From: an uncultured Lachnospiraceae bacterium
GTDB lineage: Bacteria; Bacillota; Clostridia; Lachnospirales; Lachnospiraceae
Length of the DNA stretch: 64,000 nt
NCBI GenBank assembly: GCA_958402795.1
Contig: CATXUX010000016.1
Location: 1-64,000 of the forward strand
Direction: 5' to 3'
This document shows, piece by piece, positions 51,076-60,141 of this stretch. The notes under the pieces are model-generated. The model had not been told where the DNA came from, made no database searches, and saw only the letters and a list, made by a program, of their open reading frames with translations. Position numbers and translations under genes: made by a program. Position 1 is the first letter of the stretch, and every line of letters starts with the position of its first letter.

Positions 51076-51174
51076 ATTCTAATTTTAGGATAAAGAACAA
51101 TTGCGCAGAAAACATTTCACACAGCCTACTTTTCGATCAGCTCCATACCGTCGTAATAGGCTGTGATTTTTTCC

Positions 51175-52020
51175 TCACAGCCATTTTTTCTTTTTGAATT
51201 TCCATATCAGCACTACGACCGTCACGATGCTTACCAGAATCACTGCCGGATATCCGTACTTCCACCCAATCTCAGGCATATAGGAAAAATTCATCCCATA
51301 CCATCCGACCAAAAGTGACAGTGGGAGAAAGATTACCGTAACTACCGTGAAAATTTTCATCAGTTCATTCTGCTGAATTGACAACTGGGACTGATAGGCT
51401 TCCCGAAGCTGAGATACCATCTCCTGCAGATTCTTCACCGCGCTCAAATAACGATCTGTCCTATTTTTCAAAATCGTCAGTCTGCGGACGCCATCCTCGC
51501 TAAACAGGACATTATCATTTACCGTCATTTCATCAAAAATGAAATTAAGCTGTTCATAATAACGTTTTAGGCGGAGTAGTTCCTGCCGCCACGCAGTAAT
51601 CTCCTTCAGGTAAGACGCCCTGCCGCCCACCAGTACCAAATCTTCGTTTCTGCTGATCTCCTCTTCCAGTTTATTCAGGAAATCCATATCTCCCTTGAGC
51701 AGAAGTGTGAAAAAATAGTAAAGGACACGTTCGTTTGTCAGCCGTTCTTCCTCGGTCAGCATATCCAGAATCATGTTTGCTTTCTCTTCTGCCTCGGGAG
51801 TTTCACAAAATACCAGAAAGTCCTCCCTATCCAGATACAGAAGAATCTTAAAATCCTCGGTTCGTTCACTTTGTACATCATACCAGTCAAACGCAAGAAT
51901 ATCGCATTCCTTGAAACATTCAAAACTTTCTGTAATCTGTTCATTGATATACCGAAGTATCTTTTTGTCCATATATGGAGCTGCCTCTTCGGTATTTGAA
52001 AATAAAAATACTTTATGCAT
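51175..52020 (-). CDS. CorA-family divalent cation transporter
   Basis: A 281-residue CorA-like protein: acidic cytoplasmic domain, long helix, then two C-terminal membrane helices with the pore motif YGMNF and loop SYMPEIGWKYGYP, ending in basic KFKKKKWL. It is a Mg2+/Co2+/Ni2+ channel by family. The ATG at 52020 follows GGGAGGG at 7 nt, so the in-frame ATG at 52041 is not used. It is divergent from dihydroorotase. Nickel entry could feed the nearby Lar locus, but that is speculation. Confidence 0.9.
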   Translation of the reverse strand: MHKVFLFSNTEEAAPYMDKKILRYINEQITESFECFKECDILAFDWYDVQSERTEDFKILLYLDREDFLVFCETPEAEEKANMILDMLTEEERLTNERVLYYFFTLLLKGDMDFLNKLEEEISRNEDLVLVGGRASYLKEITAWRQELLRLKRYYEQLNFIFDEMTVNDNVLFSEDGVRRLTILKNRTDRYLSAVKNLQEMVSQLREAYQSQLSIQQNELMKIFTVVTVIFLPLSLLVGWYGMNFSYMPEIGWKYGYPAVILVSIVTVVVLIWKFKKKKWL

Positions 52021-52063
52021 GTTTTTCCCTCCCATGTCCATTTTCTCATGAAACAGATAGTTC

Positions 52064-52188
52064 TTGACAAGATTTTTCCACTTCTACTATACTGTTGTTA
52101 TCAGGGGGCAAAAGGTATCCCCCCTGCATACGGTTGCAGCGCATTTGATGCTCCTGCAATCCGAAAACACCAAAAGGAGGAGTCCTTC
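52064..52188 (+). promoter_or_regulatory. Promoter and structured leader of the dihydroorotase gene
   Basis: TTGACA (52064-52069) and TATACT (52088-52093) are 18 bp apart. The predicted mRNA begins a few bases before GGGGG (52104-52108), which pairs with CCCCC (52119-52124). A second hairpin uses TTGCAG/CTGCAA and GCAT/ATGC (52134-52159), ending before the ribosome site AAAGGAGG. The leader may control expression by folding at its very 5' end. Confidence 0.6.
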
Positions 52189-53472
52189 ATGATTATTCAA
52201 AACGGTACTATTTTAAATCCTGCCGATCATACCAGTTATAAAGCGGATCTTCAGATTGCGGACGGAGTAATCCGCAGGATCATTCCACATTCTGACGGTT
52301 GTCAGGCAGAACGGTACAGCAGCGAAACTTCCGTTCTGGACGCCGCCGGACTGATGATCGCACCGGGACTGATCGATACGCATATTCACTTCCGGGATCC
52401 CGGTTTCACCTATAAAGAAGATCTGCACACCGGTTCCCTTGCTGCGGCGGCGGGAGGCGTCACTTCCGTGATCTGCATGGCAAACACCTCGCCTGTTGTG
52501 GATTCGGTTCCCGTACTTCAGGATATCCTGAACCGGGCAAAAAATGAGGATATCCGTATTTTTCAGGCTGCGGCGGTATCCCGTTCCCTCAAAGGAGAAG
52601 TGTTGTCTGATATGACTGCACTAAAAGAGGCCGGCGCATGTGGGTTTACCGATGACGGAATTCCGATCAAAAACGCGTCTTTCTGCTATGAAGCAATGAA
52701 AACCGCAGCCGCGCTGGATGTACCTGTGAGCCTGCATGAAGAGGATCCGGCTTTTATACGAAATAACGGAATTAACCACGGCAGCGTGTCCCGGGATCTT
52801 GGCATCTATGGTTCTCCTTCCGTTGCGGAAGAATCTCTGGTTGCCCGTGACTGCCAGCTTGCACTCAGAACCGGCGCCCATGTGGTAATCCAGCATATCA
52901 GTTCCGGGTATTCGGTAGACCTTGTCCGCATGTTCAAATCACGCGGTGCAAATATACACGCAGAGGCGACGCCGCATCACTTTACACTAACAGAAGACGC
53001 TGTTCTCCGCCACGGTACGCTGGCGAAGATGAACCCGCCCCTGCGGACAGAAGCGGACCGGCAGGCGATCATCCGGGGACTCTCGGACGGTACGATCGAC
53101 CTGATCGCTACCGACCACGCCCCGCACAGCTCCGAGGAGAAAGCCCGCCCGTTGACAGAAGCGCCAAGCGGGATCATCGGTCTGGAAACGTCGCTTGCCC
53201 TAGGGATCACGGAACTTGTCCGGCCGGGATATCTGACTCTGATGCAGCTTCTGGAAAAAATGGCCGTAAATCCTGCCGCGCTGTACCATCTTCCATACGG
53301 CTTGATCGCGGAAGGAGGCGCGGCAGATCTGGTTCTCTTCGATCCGGATGAACAGTGGGTGCCAAAAACATGGCGATCGAAATCCTGTAATTCTCCTTTC
53401 ACGGGAATGGAATTATATGGAAAAGTAAAATACACGGTATGCCGCGGAAAAGTCATTTATTCCGACCATTGA
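52189..53472 (+). CDS. pyrC: Dihydroorotase
   Basis: A 427-residue class I dihydroorotase of pyrimidine synthesis, converting carbamoyl-aspartate to dihydroorotate. The metal site shows DTHIHFRDPG (HxH), the DDGIPIKNASFCYEAM region, VIQHISSGYSVDLVRMF (His), EATPHHFTLTED (His) and DLIATDHAPHS (catalytic Asp and His). The length is typical. AAAGGAGGAG lies before the ATG at 52189; the upstream open frame from 52015 is not used. It is a single gene here, not in a pyr operon, with its own promoter and leader. Confidence 0.95.
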   Translation: MIIQNGTILNPADHTSYKADLQIADGVIRRIIPHSDGCQAERYSSETSVLDAAGLMIAPGLIDTHIHFRDPGFTYKEDLHTGSLAAAAGGVTSVICMANTSPVVDSVPVLQDILNRAKNEDIRIFQAAAVSRSLKGEVLSDMTALKEAGACGFTDDGIPIKNASFCYEAMKTAAALDVPVSLHEEDPAFIRNNGINHGSVSRDLGIYGSPSVAEESLVARDCQLALRTGAHVVIQHISSGYSVDLVRMFKSRGANIHAEATPHHFTLTEDAVLRHGTLAKMNPPLRTEADRQAIIRGLSDGTIDLIATDHAPHSSEEKARPLTEAPSGIIGLETSLALGITELVRPGYLTLMQLLEKMAVNPAALYHLPYGLIAEGGAADLVLFDPDEQWVPKTWRSKSCNSPFTGMELYGKVKYTVCRGKVIYSDH

Positions 53473-53524
53473 TTTCCGTCATAAAGTGAAATCATTTGTT
53501 TCAGTCACGGCTCCCAGAGCAAAG

Positions 53525-55696
53525 TCAGTTGGCACGGTCAAAGCTCCCGGAGCGAAATCCTTCCAGATCTGCCGTGACATATTCGTACCCGGATTCCTTT
53601 ACCATTTGGGTGATCCACTCTTTCTGCTTCACAAGCCTGCCGATATCGTCTGCATCCACTTCAATCCGCACGAGTGTTCCATGAATCCGGGTACGGACAT
53701 TATAAAATCCTGCTTCCCTCAGACGCTTTTCCATTTCTTCCGCCTTTTTCAATTCTCCGGCATCCAGTCTTGTCCCATATGGAAATCGTGTCGCCATGCA
53801 GGGAGATGCCGGACGGTCTGCCACAGAAATTCCATACGCAGCAGCAAACGCACGCACCTCCGCTTTCGTAACCCCGGCGTCCCGAAGCGGACTGATCACG
53901 CCAAGTTCCTCCAGCGCCGCGAGTCCGGGACGATATACTTTCATATCGTCTGCGTTCGTCCCATCCAGCAGGACAGAAATTCCATCTGCTTTCATATCTT
54001 CCAGGATTTTGGAAAACATGCACTTTTTGCACAGGTAACAGCGATTCTCCGGGTTGTCTGTAATTCCCGCTTCTGCCAGCTCATCCACCTGTATCACTCT
54101 GTGTACCGCCCCGTATTCCTGCGTCAGCTTCTCCGTCAGTTCCAGATCCTCTGCCGGATGAAGTACCGTATGGATCGTGTACGCATATACCTTCGTCTGG
54201 TTCTCTTTCGCCTTTTCACACGCCAGCTTCAGCAGGAGGCTGCTGTCTGCGCCGCCGGAAAAGGCTACCGCAATATCCTCCTTTGTATACCCTGCGACCA
54301 CCGTTTCAAGGCGTGACCGTTTTTTTTCCATATCTATCGACCGCTGTCCAACAGTTCCTTCTGCTCCATGCTGATCCGATGCGCTTTCCGGCAGCTCTGT
54401 CGTTTTATCCACTACTTCACATTCCAGCAGTTCATTTCCCGCCGCTTCGATCACACGAAATACTTCCTGAAAGGATTTCCCGCTTTTTTTACACAGCGCT
54501 GTGACACTTCTGTACTCCGGGTAGACTTTCCTTTCCTCTCCTGTATGACAGATTTTTACATTTGCCCTTCCAAGCGGCGTCTCGATTTCCCTGATTTCTC
54601 GTTCCAGCACACTGCGTTCCATCTGAATCCTGCGGATTCCGATCGTCGTTGTCTCCCGGAAAATAATCTGCTCCATCCGTTCTACGTCCCTGGCTGTACA
54701 GATTACATTCAATTGATATGCCGGACGGTTCTTCTTCATAAAGACCGGGGTGTAATGCACATCACGTGCGCCCGCCTCCATCAGGCAGTCCATGACATAT
54801 CCCAGATTTTCCCCCGTACAGTCATCGACATTACTTTCCAGCTTATAAATGGTATCTGTCTCCTCATGCCTTTCCATTGTCTCCTCAATCAGCATGGCTC
54901 TTAAAATACTCGGATTCTGATATTCCCGTTTTCCGCCGCCCAGTCCTGTCCTGATAATCTGAAAAGACTCCGGAAGCCGGTCTTTCGTGCGGATTGCCGC
55001 CGCGATCGCTGCCCCGGTAGGAGTGACCAGTTCTCCCTCTGTGTCGGTAATGTGCAGATGCAGATGATTTGCACAGACAATATTACTCACCGCCGGAACC
55101 GGAACCGGAAGGACGCCGTGCTGACATCGTATCTGTCCCTTGCCTTCATACAGCACCGGGATGATTACTTCATCCACATGCAGGTTGTCAAGACACACTG
55201 CCGCGGAAATGATGTCTACAATAGAATCTACTGCGCCAACCTCATGAAAATGCACATTTTCCAGTGTCGTGCCGTGCGCTTTTGCCTCTGCCTCTCCCAA
55301 AATGTGAAAGATGCGGACGGCAATCTCCCTTGCATGTTCCGTCATGTCCGTCTGCCGGATGATCTCCAGTACCTCTCTGAGTCCGCGATGTTCATGGCTG
55401 TGCACATGGTCATGACTATCTTCGTGGTTATGGACATGCTTATGATCGTGTCCGTGTCCATATAGATATGCCATGTCATGATCGTGATTCTCATATCCGG
55501 CGTCCAGCGCAACATCAAAATCACACACGTCCAGTCCTGCTTTTTTCACCCGGCTGATCCTGACCTGAAATCCCTGCACCGGAATCGTATCCAGCACGCC
55601 TCTCAATACCGTTTCCTCCGCGCCCAGATCAAGCAGGGCCGCCACGAACATATCCCCGCTGATTCCTGCATAGCACTCTATATACAAGCTGTTCAT
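53525..55696 (-). CDS. larCE: LarC-LarE fusion: nickel-pincer cofactor nickel insertase and sulfur transferase
   Basis: A 723-residue fusion. Residues 1-~420 are LarC (MNSLYIECYAGISGDMFVAA; a His-rich loop with 13 histidines in 71-103; VHFHEVGAVDSIVDI; LESNVDDCTGENLGY), which inserts nickel by CTP hydrolysis. After a linker, residues ~455-723 are LarE, a PP-loop sulfur transferase (VAFSGGADSSLLLKLACEKA). It has the cysteines RCYLCKKC and SPCMATRFPYGT; the last is the position of the sacrificial cysteine. In Lactiplantibacillus LarC needs a ribosomal frameshift between LarC1 and LarC2; here it is one open frame. It overlaps larB by 4 nt. The product serves LarA-type racemases, not seen in this window. 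Confidence 0.93.
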   Translation of the reverse strand: MNSLYIECYAGISGDMFVAALLDLGAEETVLRGVLDTIPVQGFQVRISRVKKAGLDVCDFDVALDAGYENHDHDMAYLYGHGHDHKHVHNHEDSHDHVHSHEHRGLREVLEIIRQTDMTEHAREIAVRIFHILGEAEAKAHGTTLENVHFHEVGAVDSIVDIISAAVCLDNLHVDEVIIPVLYEGKGQIRCQHGVLPVPVPAVSNIVCANHLHLHITDTEGELVTPTGAAIAAAIRTKDRLPESFQIIRTGLGGGKREYQNPSILRAMLIEETMERHEETDTIYKLESNVDDCTGENLGYVMDCLMEAGARDVHYTPVFMKKNRPAYQLNVICTARDVERMEQIIFRETTTIGIRRIQMERSVLEREIREIETPLGRANVKICHTGEERKVYPEYRSVTALCKKSGKSFQEVFRVIEAAGNELLECEVVDKTTELPESASDQHGAEGTVGQRSIDMEKKRSRLETVVAGYTKEDIAVAFSGGADSSLLLKLACEKAKENQTKVYAYTIHTVLHPAEDLELTEKLTQEYGAVHRVIQVDELAEAGITDNPENRCYLCKKCMFSKILEDMKADGISVLLDGTNADDMKVYRPGLAALEELGVISPLRDAGVTKAEVRAFAAAYGISVADRPASPCMATRFPYGTRLDAGELKKAEEMEKRLREAGFYNVRTRIHGTLVRIEVDADDIGRLVKQKEWITQMVKESGYEYVTADLEGFRSGSFDRAN

Positions 55697-56439
55697 TCTC
55701 TTACCCCCAGTCTGTTAATCTGTGTCGCCACATACCCGGCTCCATACCCATTGTCAATATTGACGACCGAAATCCCATTTGCGCATGAATTGATCATCGT
55801 AAGGAGCGCGGATAAGCCGCCGAAATTTGCCCCGTAGCCAACCGACGTCGGGACAGCGATCACCGGCTTATCAACCAGTCCCGCAACCACACTCGCAAGC
55901 GCTCCTTCCATGCCTGCAACCGCCACGACACAGTTGGCAGACTGAATCAGGTCGATTTTAGAAAACAACCGGTGTACGCCGCTGACACCGACATCAAAAA
56001 TACGCTCCACCCGGCTTCCAAAATATTCCGCTGTCTGCGCCGCCTCTTCTGCAACCGGAATATCCGCCGTCCCGGCCGTACACACTGCGATCTTTCCCAC
56101 AAGCGTCTTTCCGGCCTTCTCGCATTTCAGGATACGGGAAACTGGATCATACTGAATCTCCGGGATCTGCTCCCGCACGATCTCATACTGACGTTCGGAC
56201 GCCCGCGTCCCCATAACCTCCCCGCATGTTTCATACAGTTTTATAAAAATCTGAAGCAAATGTTCATCTGCTTTTCCTTCACAAAAAACAACCTCCGGAA
56301 ATCCGGACCGGACCTCCCGGTGCATATCCAATTTTGCATATCCCATCTCTTCATATGGTTCTTTCCTGAAAAAGCGTTCCGCCTCTTCGATCGAAATTTC
56401 GCCCTTTTTTACCCGTTCCAGCATTTCTCTTGTTTCCAT
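55693..56439 (-). CDS. larB: LarB, nickel-pincer cofactor biosynthesis carboxylase
   Basis: A 248-residue AIR-carboxylase-like protein that carboxylates and hydrolyses nicotinic acid adenine dinucleotide, the first step of the NPN cofactor. Diagnostic segments: VVFCEGKADEHLLQIF, AVCTAGTADIPVAEEAA, RIFDVGVSGVHRL, VVAVAGMEGALASVVAGL and AVPTSVGYGANFGG. Together with LarC-LarE the cofactor pathway is complete in two genes. TGCGGAGG precedes the ATG. It has a promoter on the minus strand at 56523-56550. Confidence 0.95.
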   Translation of the reverse strand: METREMLERVKKGEISIEEAERFFRKEPYEEMGYAKLDMHREVRSGFPEVVFCEGKADEHLLQIFIKLYETCGEVMGTRASERQYEIVREQIPEIQYDPVSRILKCEKAGKTLVGKIAVCTAGTADIPVAEEAAQTAEYFGSRVERIFDVGVSGVHRLFSKIDLIQSANCVVAVAGMEGALASVVAGLVDKPVIAVPTSVGYGANFGGLSALLTMINSCANGISVVNIDNGYGAGYVATQINRLGVRE

Positions 56440-56522
56440 GTAAAAACCTCCGCAGTTAAAATTCCTTTTCCGCTGCCACGCCGATCCATCATAGATTCAT
56501 ATGCGCAGCGGCCTGCACTCTT

Positions 56523-56623
56523 ACCATAGATATCTTACCATTTGTGTCAAAAGAATACCAGAGGGAAAATACTTGCTCAAAAAGAAAAATAGATTTGACT
56601 GTCTCTGGTTCCAATGATATGAT
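56523..56623. promoter_or_regulatory. Divergent promoters of larB and the SDR gene
   Basis: Minus strand: TTGACA (56545-56550) with TATGGT (56523-56528), 16 bp apart, for larB. Plus strand: TTGACT (56595-56600) with TATGAT (56618-56623), 17 bp apart, for the SDR. No shared palindrome was noticed. Confidence 0.7.
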
Positions 56624-56650
56624 AAAGAAAAAAACAGGAGGGCAATTTCT

Positions 56651-57412
56651 ATGAGATTCGAGGGCAAAAGCATTGTTGTTACCGGAGCAAGCTCCGGCAT
56701 GGGACGCCAGATCGCACTTGATTTTGCAAAAGAGGGAGGAACCGTAATCGCAGTCGCACGGCGGAAGGAACGTCTGGATGAACTTGCTGCAAAGGCAGAA
56801 GGACTCCCGGGCAGGATTCTTCCTTATCCGGGTGATGTGACCTCTCAGGAGATCAACGAAGGGATGATCGATTATGCGGTCAAAGAGTGCGGGAAGCTGG
56901 ATATTCTTGTAAACAATGCCGGTGTAATGGACGAGTTCACCCCGATCGGCGAGATGAGCAACGAACTGTGGCAGAAAGTCATGTCCGTTAATCTGGAAGG
57001 ACCAATGTATGCCATGCGAAAAGCCGTTCAGGTCATGTGTGCGCAGGAAACAGGCGGCAGTATCGTGAACGTTGCTTCCATCGGCGGCGTGCGCGGCGCA
57101 CGCGCAGGCGCAGCTTATACCGCTTCCAAGCATGCACTTGTCGGAATGACCAAAAACACCGCATTCATCTACACCACGCAGAATATCCGCTGCAACGTGA
57201 TCTGCCCCGGCGGAGTTGACACGGAAGTCATGAACGGACAGGACAATCTCAGCCAGCTTGGCATGTCGCGGATCATGGCCGGACTGGATACCTCCCTTCC
57301 GTCAGGAAAGGTAGAAGATATCTCTACCGCAGTTCTCTATGTTGCAAGCGATGATGCTAAATTCATGAACGGCGCTGAGATTATCATTGACGGCGGCGTA
57401 AGCTGCAACTAA
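56651..57412 (+). CDS. Short-chain dehydrogenase/reductase
   Basis: A 253-residue classical SDR: cofactor loop TGASSGMG (residues 11-18), NNAG, catalytic Ser in VNVASIGG, Tyr and Lys in AAYTASKHALVG, and C-terminal NGAEIIIDGGVSC. ARRKE after beta-2 favours NADP(H). The substrate is unknown; the family includes 3-oxoacyl-ACP reductase and hydroxysteroid dehydrogenases, and nothing here decides. AGGAGG precedes the ATG. It stands alone between its promoter and a strong terminator. Confidence 0.9.
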   Translation: MRFEGKSIVVTGASSGMGRQIALDFAKEGGTVIAVARRKERLDELAAKAEGLPGRILPYPGDVTSQEINEGMIDYAVKECGKLDILVNNAGVMDEFTPIGEMSNELWQKVMSVNLEGPMYAMRKAVQVMCAQETGGSIVNVASIGGVRGARAGAAYTASKHALVGMTKNTAFIYTTQNIRCNVICPGGVDTEVMNGQDNLSQLGMSRIMAGLDTSLPSGKVEDISTAVLYVASDDAKFMNGAEIIIDGGVSCN

Positions 57413-57419
57413 TCATTTA

Positions 57420-57461
57420 CACCGGACCGGGGACGGCATTGCCACTGTCTCCGGTCCGGTG
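57420..57461 (+). terminator. Terminator between SDR and M23 genes
   Basis: Fifteen-nt arms (CACCGGACCGGGGAC and its partner) around a 12-nt loop, with one G-T pair that forms only on the plus strand. An ATTTTATGATTTT stretch follows. The convergent M23 gene may share it. Confidence 0.8.
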
Positions 57462-57482
57462 CATACATTTTATGATTTTCCA

Positions 57483-58631
57483 TTACTTCTGCATAGAAGA
57501 GTCTTCTTCCTCTTGTTTCTCCCGGTATTCCTCCGCCGCAGGATCTATCATCTGATATTTCCGCGTCCATTCTTTTGTCTCGTCATTGCGTACCGTCTCC
57601 GACTGGTTTTTGCCCAAAAACTGTGTGAGCTGGTACAGATCGATCCAGATTACGTTATTTCCCTCGCGCTGGGATTCATCGAAGATCAACTGCAGGCCGA
57701 AATGGAGATGATAAACGTCGATATTATTTACGTTTTCCGTGGCGCTGTAGCCGGTCCGTCCCAGATAACCGATCACATCCCCCGCCGTCACCACATCCCC
57801 GACTTCCAGTCCTTCCGCATAAGGCCGGTTCTGACGCAGATGTGCATAGTAATAATATCGTTTCCCGTCAAAACTGTTGATCCCGATCCTCCACCCGCCG
57901 TACTGGTTCCATCCCATCGCGTATACATATCCGGATTCCACGGCGATAACCGGTGTCCCGACCTGCCCCATCAGGTCATGTCCGAGATGATTTCTCTGAT
58001 AGCCGTAGCTGCGTGACGCCCCGAAATCGTCATAATGAGAATAAGGGAATCCTTTTGCGATCGGACTGAATGCTTTGAGTCCATACATCTTCCGGTATTC
58101 TCCGTCCTCCGTTCCGATCTCATATTCCCCTGTCATCCCGCCCAGCACCGCAGAGTAGGCTTCCTGATAATACGCATAATATTCCAGTCCGTCTGTCACA
58201 TGTTCCATCCCGTTCTCCAATATTTTTTCCGCCGCCTCATCCATATCAGAATCCCGGTACCTGCTGAAATCTCCCCCGTACCGTGCCGCCAGATAAGCAA
58301 GAAGCTCCACCCAGTCCAGGTGTGTTTCTGTTCCATATGTATCCACATCATACTGATATGCCCGTTGAAGAGCGGCGCAGGTCACATCAAAATCCACCCA
58401 TTTGATGTAATCCTCCTTTTCTCCGGTCTCTTCTTCCGGCAATCTGCCTTCCGCTTCCGCGCTATCCTTTTCCGCTTCTTTCAATTCTGCGATGATCTTC
58501 GCCGTCTCCGCGCTTTGTATATGGAATTGATCAGTTTGCCGCAGGTCATAAAATATCCAAACAACCAGCGCCAGTCCTGCCGACACAAGTCCGATTTTGA
58601 TTCCCCGCCATATCCATTTCCGCCTTTTCAT
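57483..58631 (-). CDS. Membrane-anchored M23 metallopeptidase
   Basis: A 382-residue protein: basic N-terminus, one membrane helix (GIKIGLVSAGLALVVWIFY), a charged linker and a C-terminal LytM/M23 domain. Zinc ligands are in HLGHDLMG (H-x3-D) and YHLHFGLQ (H-x-H). A ~130-residue helical region before the catalytic domain is of unknown type. It probably acts on peptidoglycan outside the membrane. The ATG at 58631 is preferred to the TTG three bases upstream. CAGGAG lies 7 nt before it. Confidence 0.9.
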   Translation of the reverse strand: MKRRKWIWRGIKIGLVSAGLALVVWIFYDLRQTDQFHIQSAETAKIIAELKEAEKDSAEAEGRLPEEETGEKEDYIKWVDFDVTCAALQRAYQYDVDTYGTETHLDWVELLAYLAARYGGDFSRYRDSDMDEAAEKILENGMEHVTDGLEYYAYYQEAYSAVLGGMTGEYEIGTEDGEYRKMYGLKAFSPIAKGFPYSHYDDFGASRSYGYQRNHLGHDLMGQVGTPVIAVESGYVYAMGWNQYGGWRIGINSFDGKRYYYYAHLRQNRPYAEGLEVGDVVTAGDVIGYLGRTGYSATENVNNIDVYHLHFGLQLIFDESQREGNNVIWIDLYQLTQFLGKNQSETVRNDETKEWTRKYQMIDPAAEEYREKQEEEDSSMQK

Positions 58632-58726
58632 CAAAGACTCCTGTTTCTTCTCTTCTGAAACAATCTATGACGGCATGGAAATCATTATTCACAGCTTTCC
58701 TGTCCCGTTCTGCAGGAATACGCTGT

Positions 58727-59584
58727 CTATTCTTCCTGAAACCCTTCCCCATGTACCTCGTTTGACTCCATAATGATCGTAAAGGCTTTCGGATCCGCTT
58801 CATGTGCCTTTTTCCGTATGGTATACATCTGTTTGTTGCTGCTCGCGCACATCACCACGTCTTTTTCGATTCCTGTGTAGCTCCCGCGTCCCTTGAGAAT
58901 CGTCGAACCACGTCCGACATATTCATCAATCCGGTCGGCGACTTCCTGTCCGTGATCGGTCACGATCAGCGCCATCATACCGGAGCGGATGCCGTACATA
59001 ACCTTATCCATCACAGCGCTCATCAGATAGGTGACGATCAGTCCATAGATCGTACCGTCCACATCTCCAAAGAGGATCCCGCCGATCACCACAATAATAC
59101 AGTCTTCGACAAATATAATCTTCCCGAACGAAAGATGCGGATGATCCTTCCGGATGGCCATAGTGATAAAATCGGTGCCTCCGGTCGAAGAATTATTCAT
59201 AAAGATCAGCGCATATCCCAGACCTGTCAGAACACCTGTACAAAGAGCCGCCAGAAGCGGATCTCCGGAGTAAGCCGGTAAAAGCGGCGCGGCATAGTCG
59301 ATCATCACAGACGTAAGGATCACTGTCCTGACCGAACGCAGAAAGAACTCTCTGCCCAGCTTACGAAAGCACAGCAGGGCGATCGGGATGTTCAAAAGTA
59401 TCGTGCTGAGACCGATCGGAATATGGAACAACTGATATAAGATCATCGCAATACCGGAAACTCCGGCCAGCGGGAATTCTGCTTTCGCGGCAAAGTTATA
59501 AATTCCAAGGCCAATCAGCATTCCGCTTGCAATATCAATAAACAGATCATACGCCAGTTTTCTCCAATTCCATTTTTTTATCAT
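58727..59584 (-). CDS. YitT-family membrane protein (DUF2179)
   Basis: A 285-residue protein with five to six helices (KLAYDLFIDIASGMLIGLGI at the start, SSTGGTDFITMAIRK in the middle). The C-terminal cytoplasmic DUF2179 domain has GRGSTILKGRGSYTGIEKDV and FTIIMESNEVHGEGF. The cellular role of the family is not settled. The ATG at 59584 fits GGAGG at 9-10 nt better than the GTG 6 bases upstream. Confidence 0.92.
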   Translation of the reverse strand: MIKKWNWRKLAYDLFIDIASGMLIGLGIYNFAAKAEFPLAGVSGIAMILYQLFHIPIGLSTILLNIPIALLCFRKLGREFFLRSVRTVILTSVMIDYAAPLLPAYSGDPLLAALCTGVLTGLGYALIFMNNSSTGGTDFITMAIRKDHPHLSFGKIIFVEDCIIVVIGGILFGDVDGTIYGLIVTYLMSAVMDKVMYGIRSGMMALIVTDHGQEVADRIDEYVGRGSTILKGRGSYTGIEKDVVMCASSNKQMYTIRKKAHEADPKAFTIIMESNEVHGEGFQEE

Positions 59585-59691
59585 ATTCACTCATCCTCCA
59601 TAGAAAAGAGCACCTACAAATCATATTGTTAAATATAATCCGCAAATGCTCTTGGTTTATTCCTGTTTTTATTTGAAATGTCCGGTCGTTT

Positions 59692-60114
59692 TTATAAAAG
59701 TTCGCTGTTCTTCCGCATGTTTTTGTATTCTGCTACGGAACGGTCGAAACCTTTGATGTGTCTGTACAGCCATTCGATCACATTCTCGTTCACCTGCTTT
59801 ACGAACGCATCACTCGGTCCTTCTTCTTCCTCAAGCATCTCATGCAGCTCTTCTACTACTTTTCTGAGCTTCTCATGCTCTGCCTTGTGCGCCTCAATTC
59901 CGGGATACTGGATCTCCTCCTGCAGCTTTTCCTCCGCTCCAAAATGGAAATCTGTATAATCCGCAAGATAATCCAGTGTTTTGATCGCGGCCATTTTATC
60001 GTTTCCATTCTCACAGCTGTCCAGCAGATTATTGATCTTCGCGATCAGTTCCTTGTGCTGCCCGTCAATGAGTTCATTTCCTGTTACCAGTGTGTCGTCA
60101 AATTCTGCTCTCAT
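59692..60114 (-). CDS. Bacteriohemerythrin
   Basis: A 140-residue hemerythrin-like four-helix oxygen-binding protein. Metal ligands can be placed: IDGQHKELI (His), YTDFHFGAEEKL (His and Glu), HKAEHEKL (two His) and WLYRHIKGFDRSVAEY (His and Asp). It probably binds oxygen or nitric oxide in an anaerobe. It lies 27 bp after the NudC-type gene on the same strand, so they are likely co-transcribed. Confidence 0.93.
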   Translation of the reverse strand: MRAEFDDTLVTGNELIDGQHKELIAKINNLLDSCENGNDKMAAIKTLDYLADYTDFHFGAEEKLQEEIQYPGIEAHKAEHEKLRKVVEELHEMLEEEEGPSDAFVKQVNENVIEWLYRHIKGFDRSVAEYKNMRKNSELL

Positions 60115-60141
60115 ACTCTTATCTCCTTTTTATCGTTTTCT

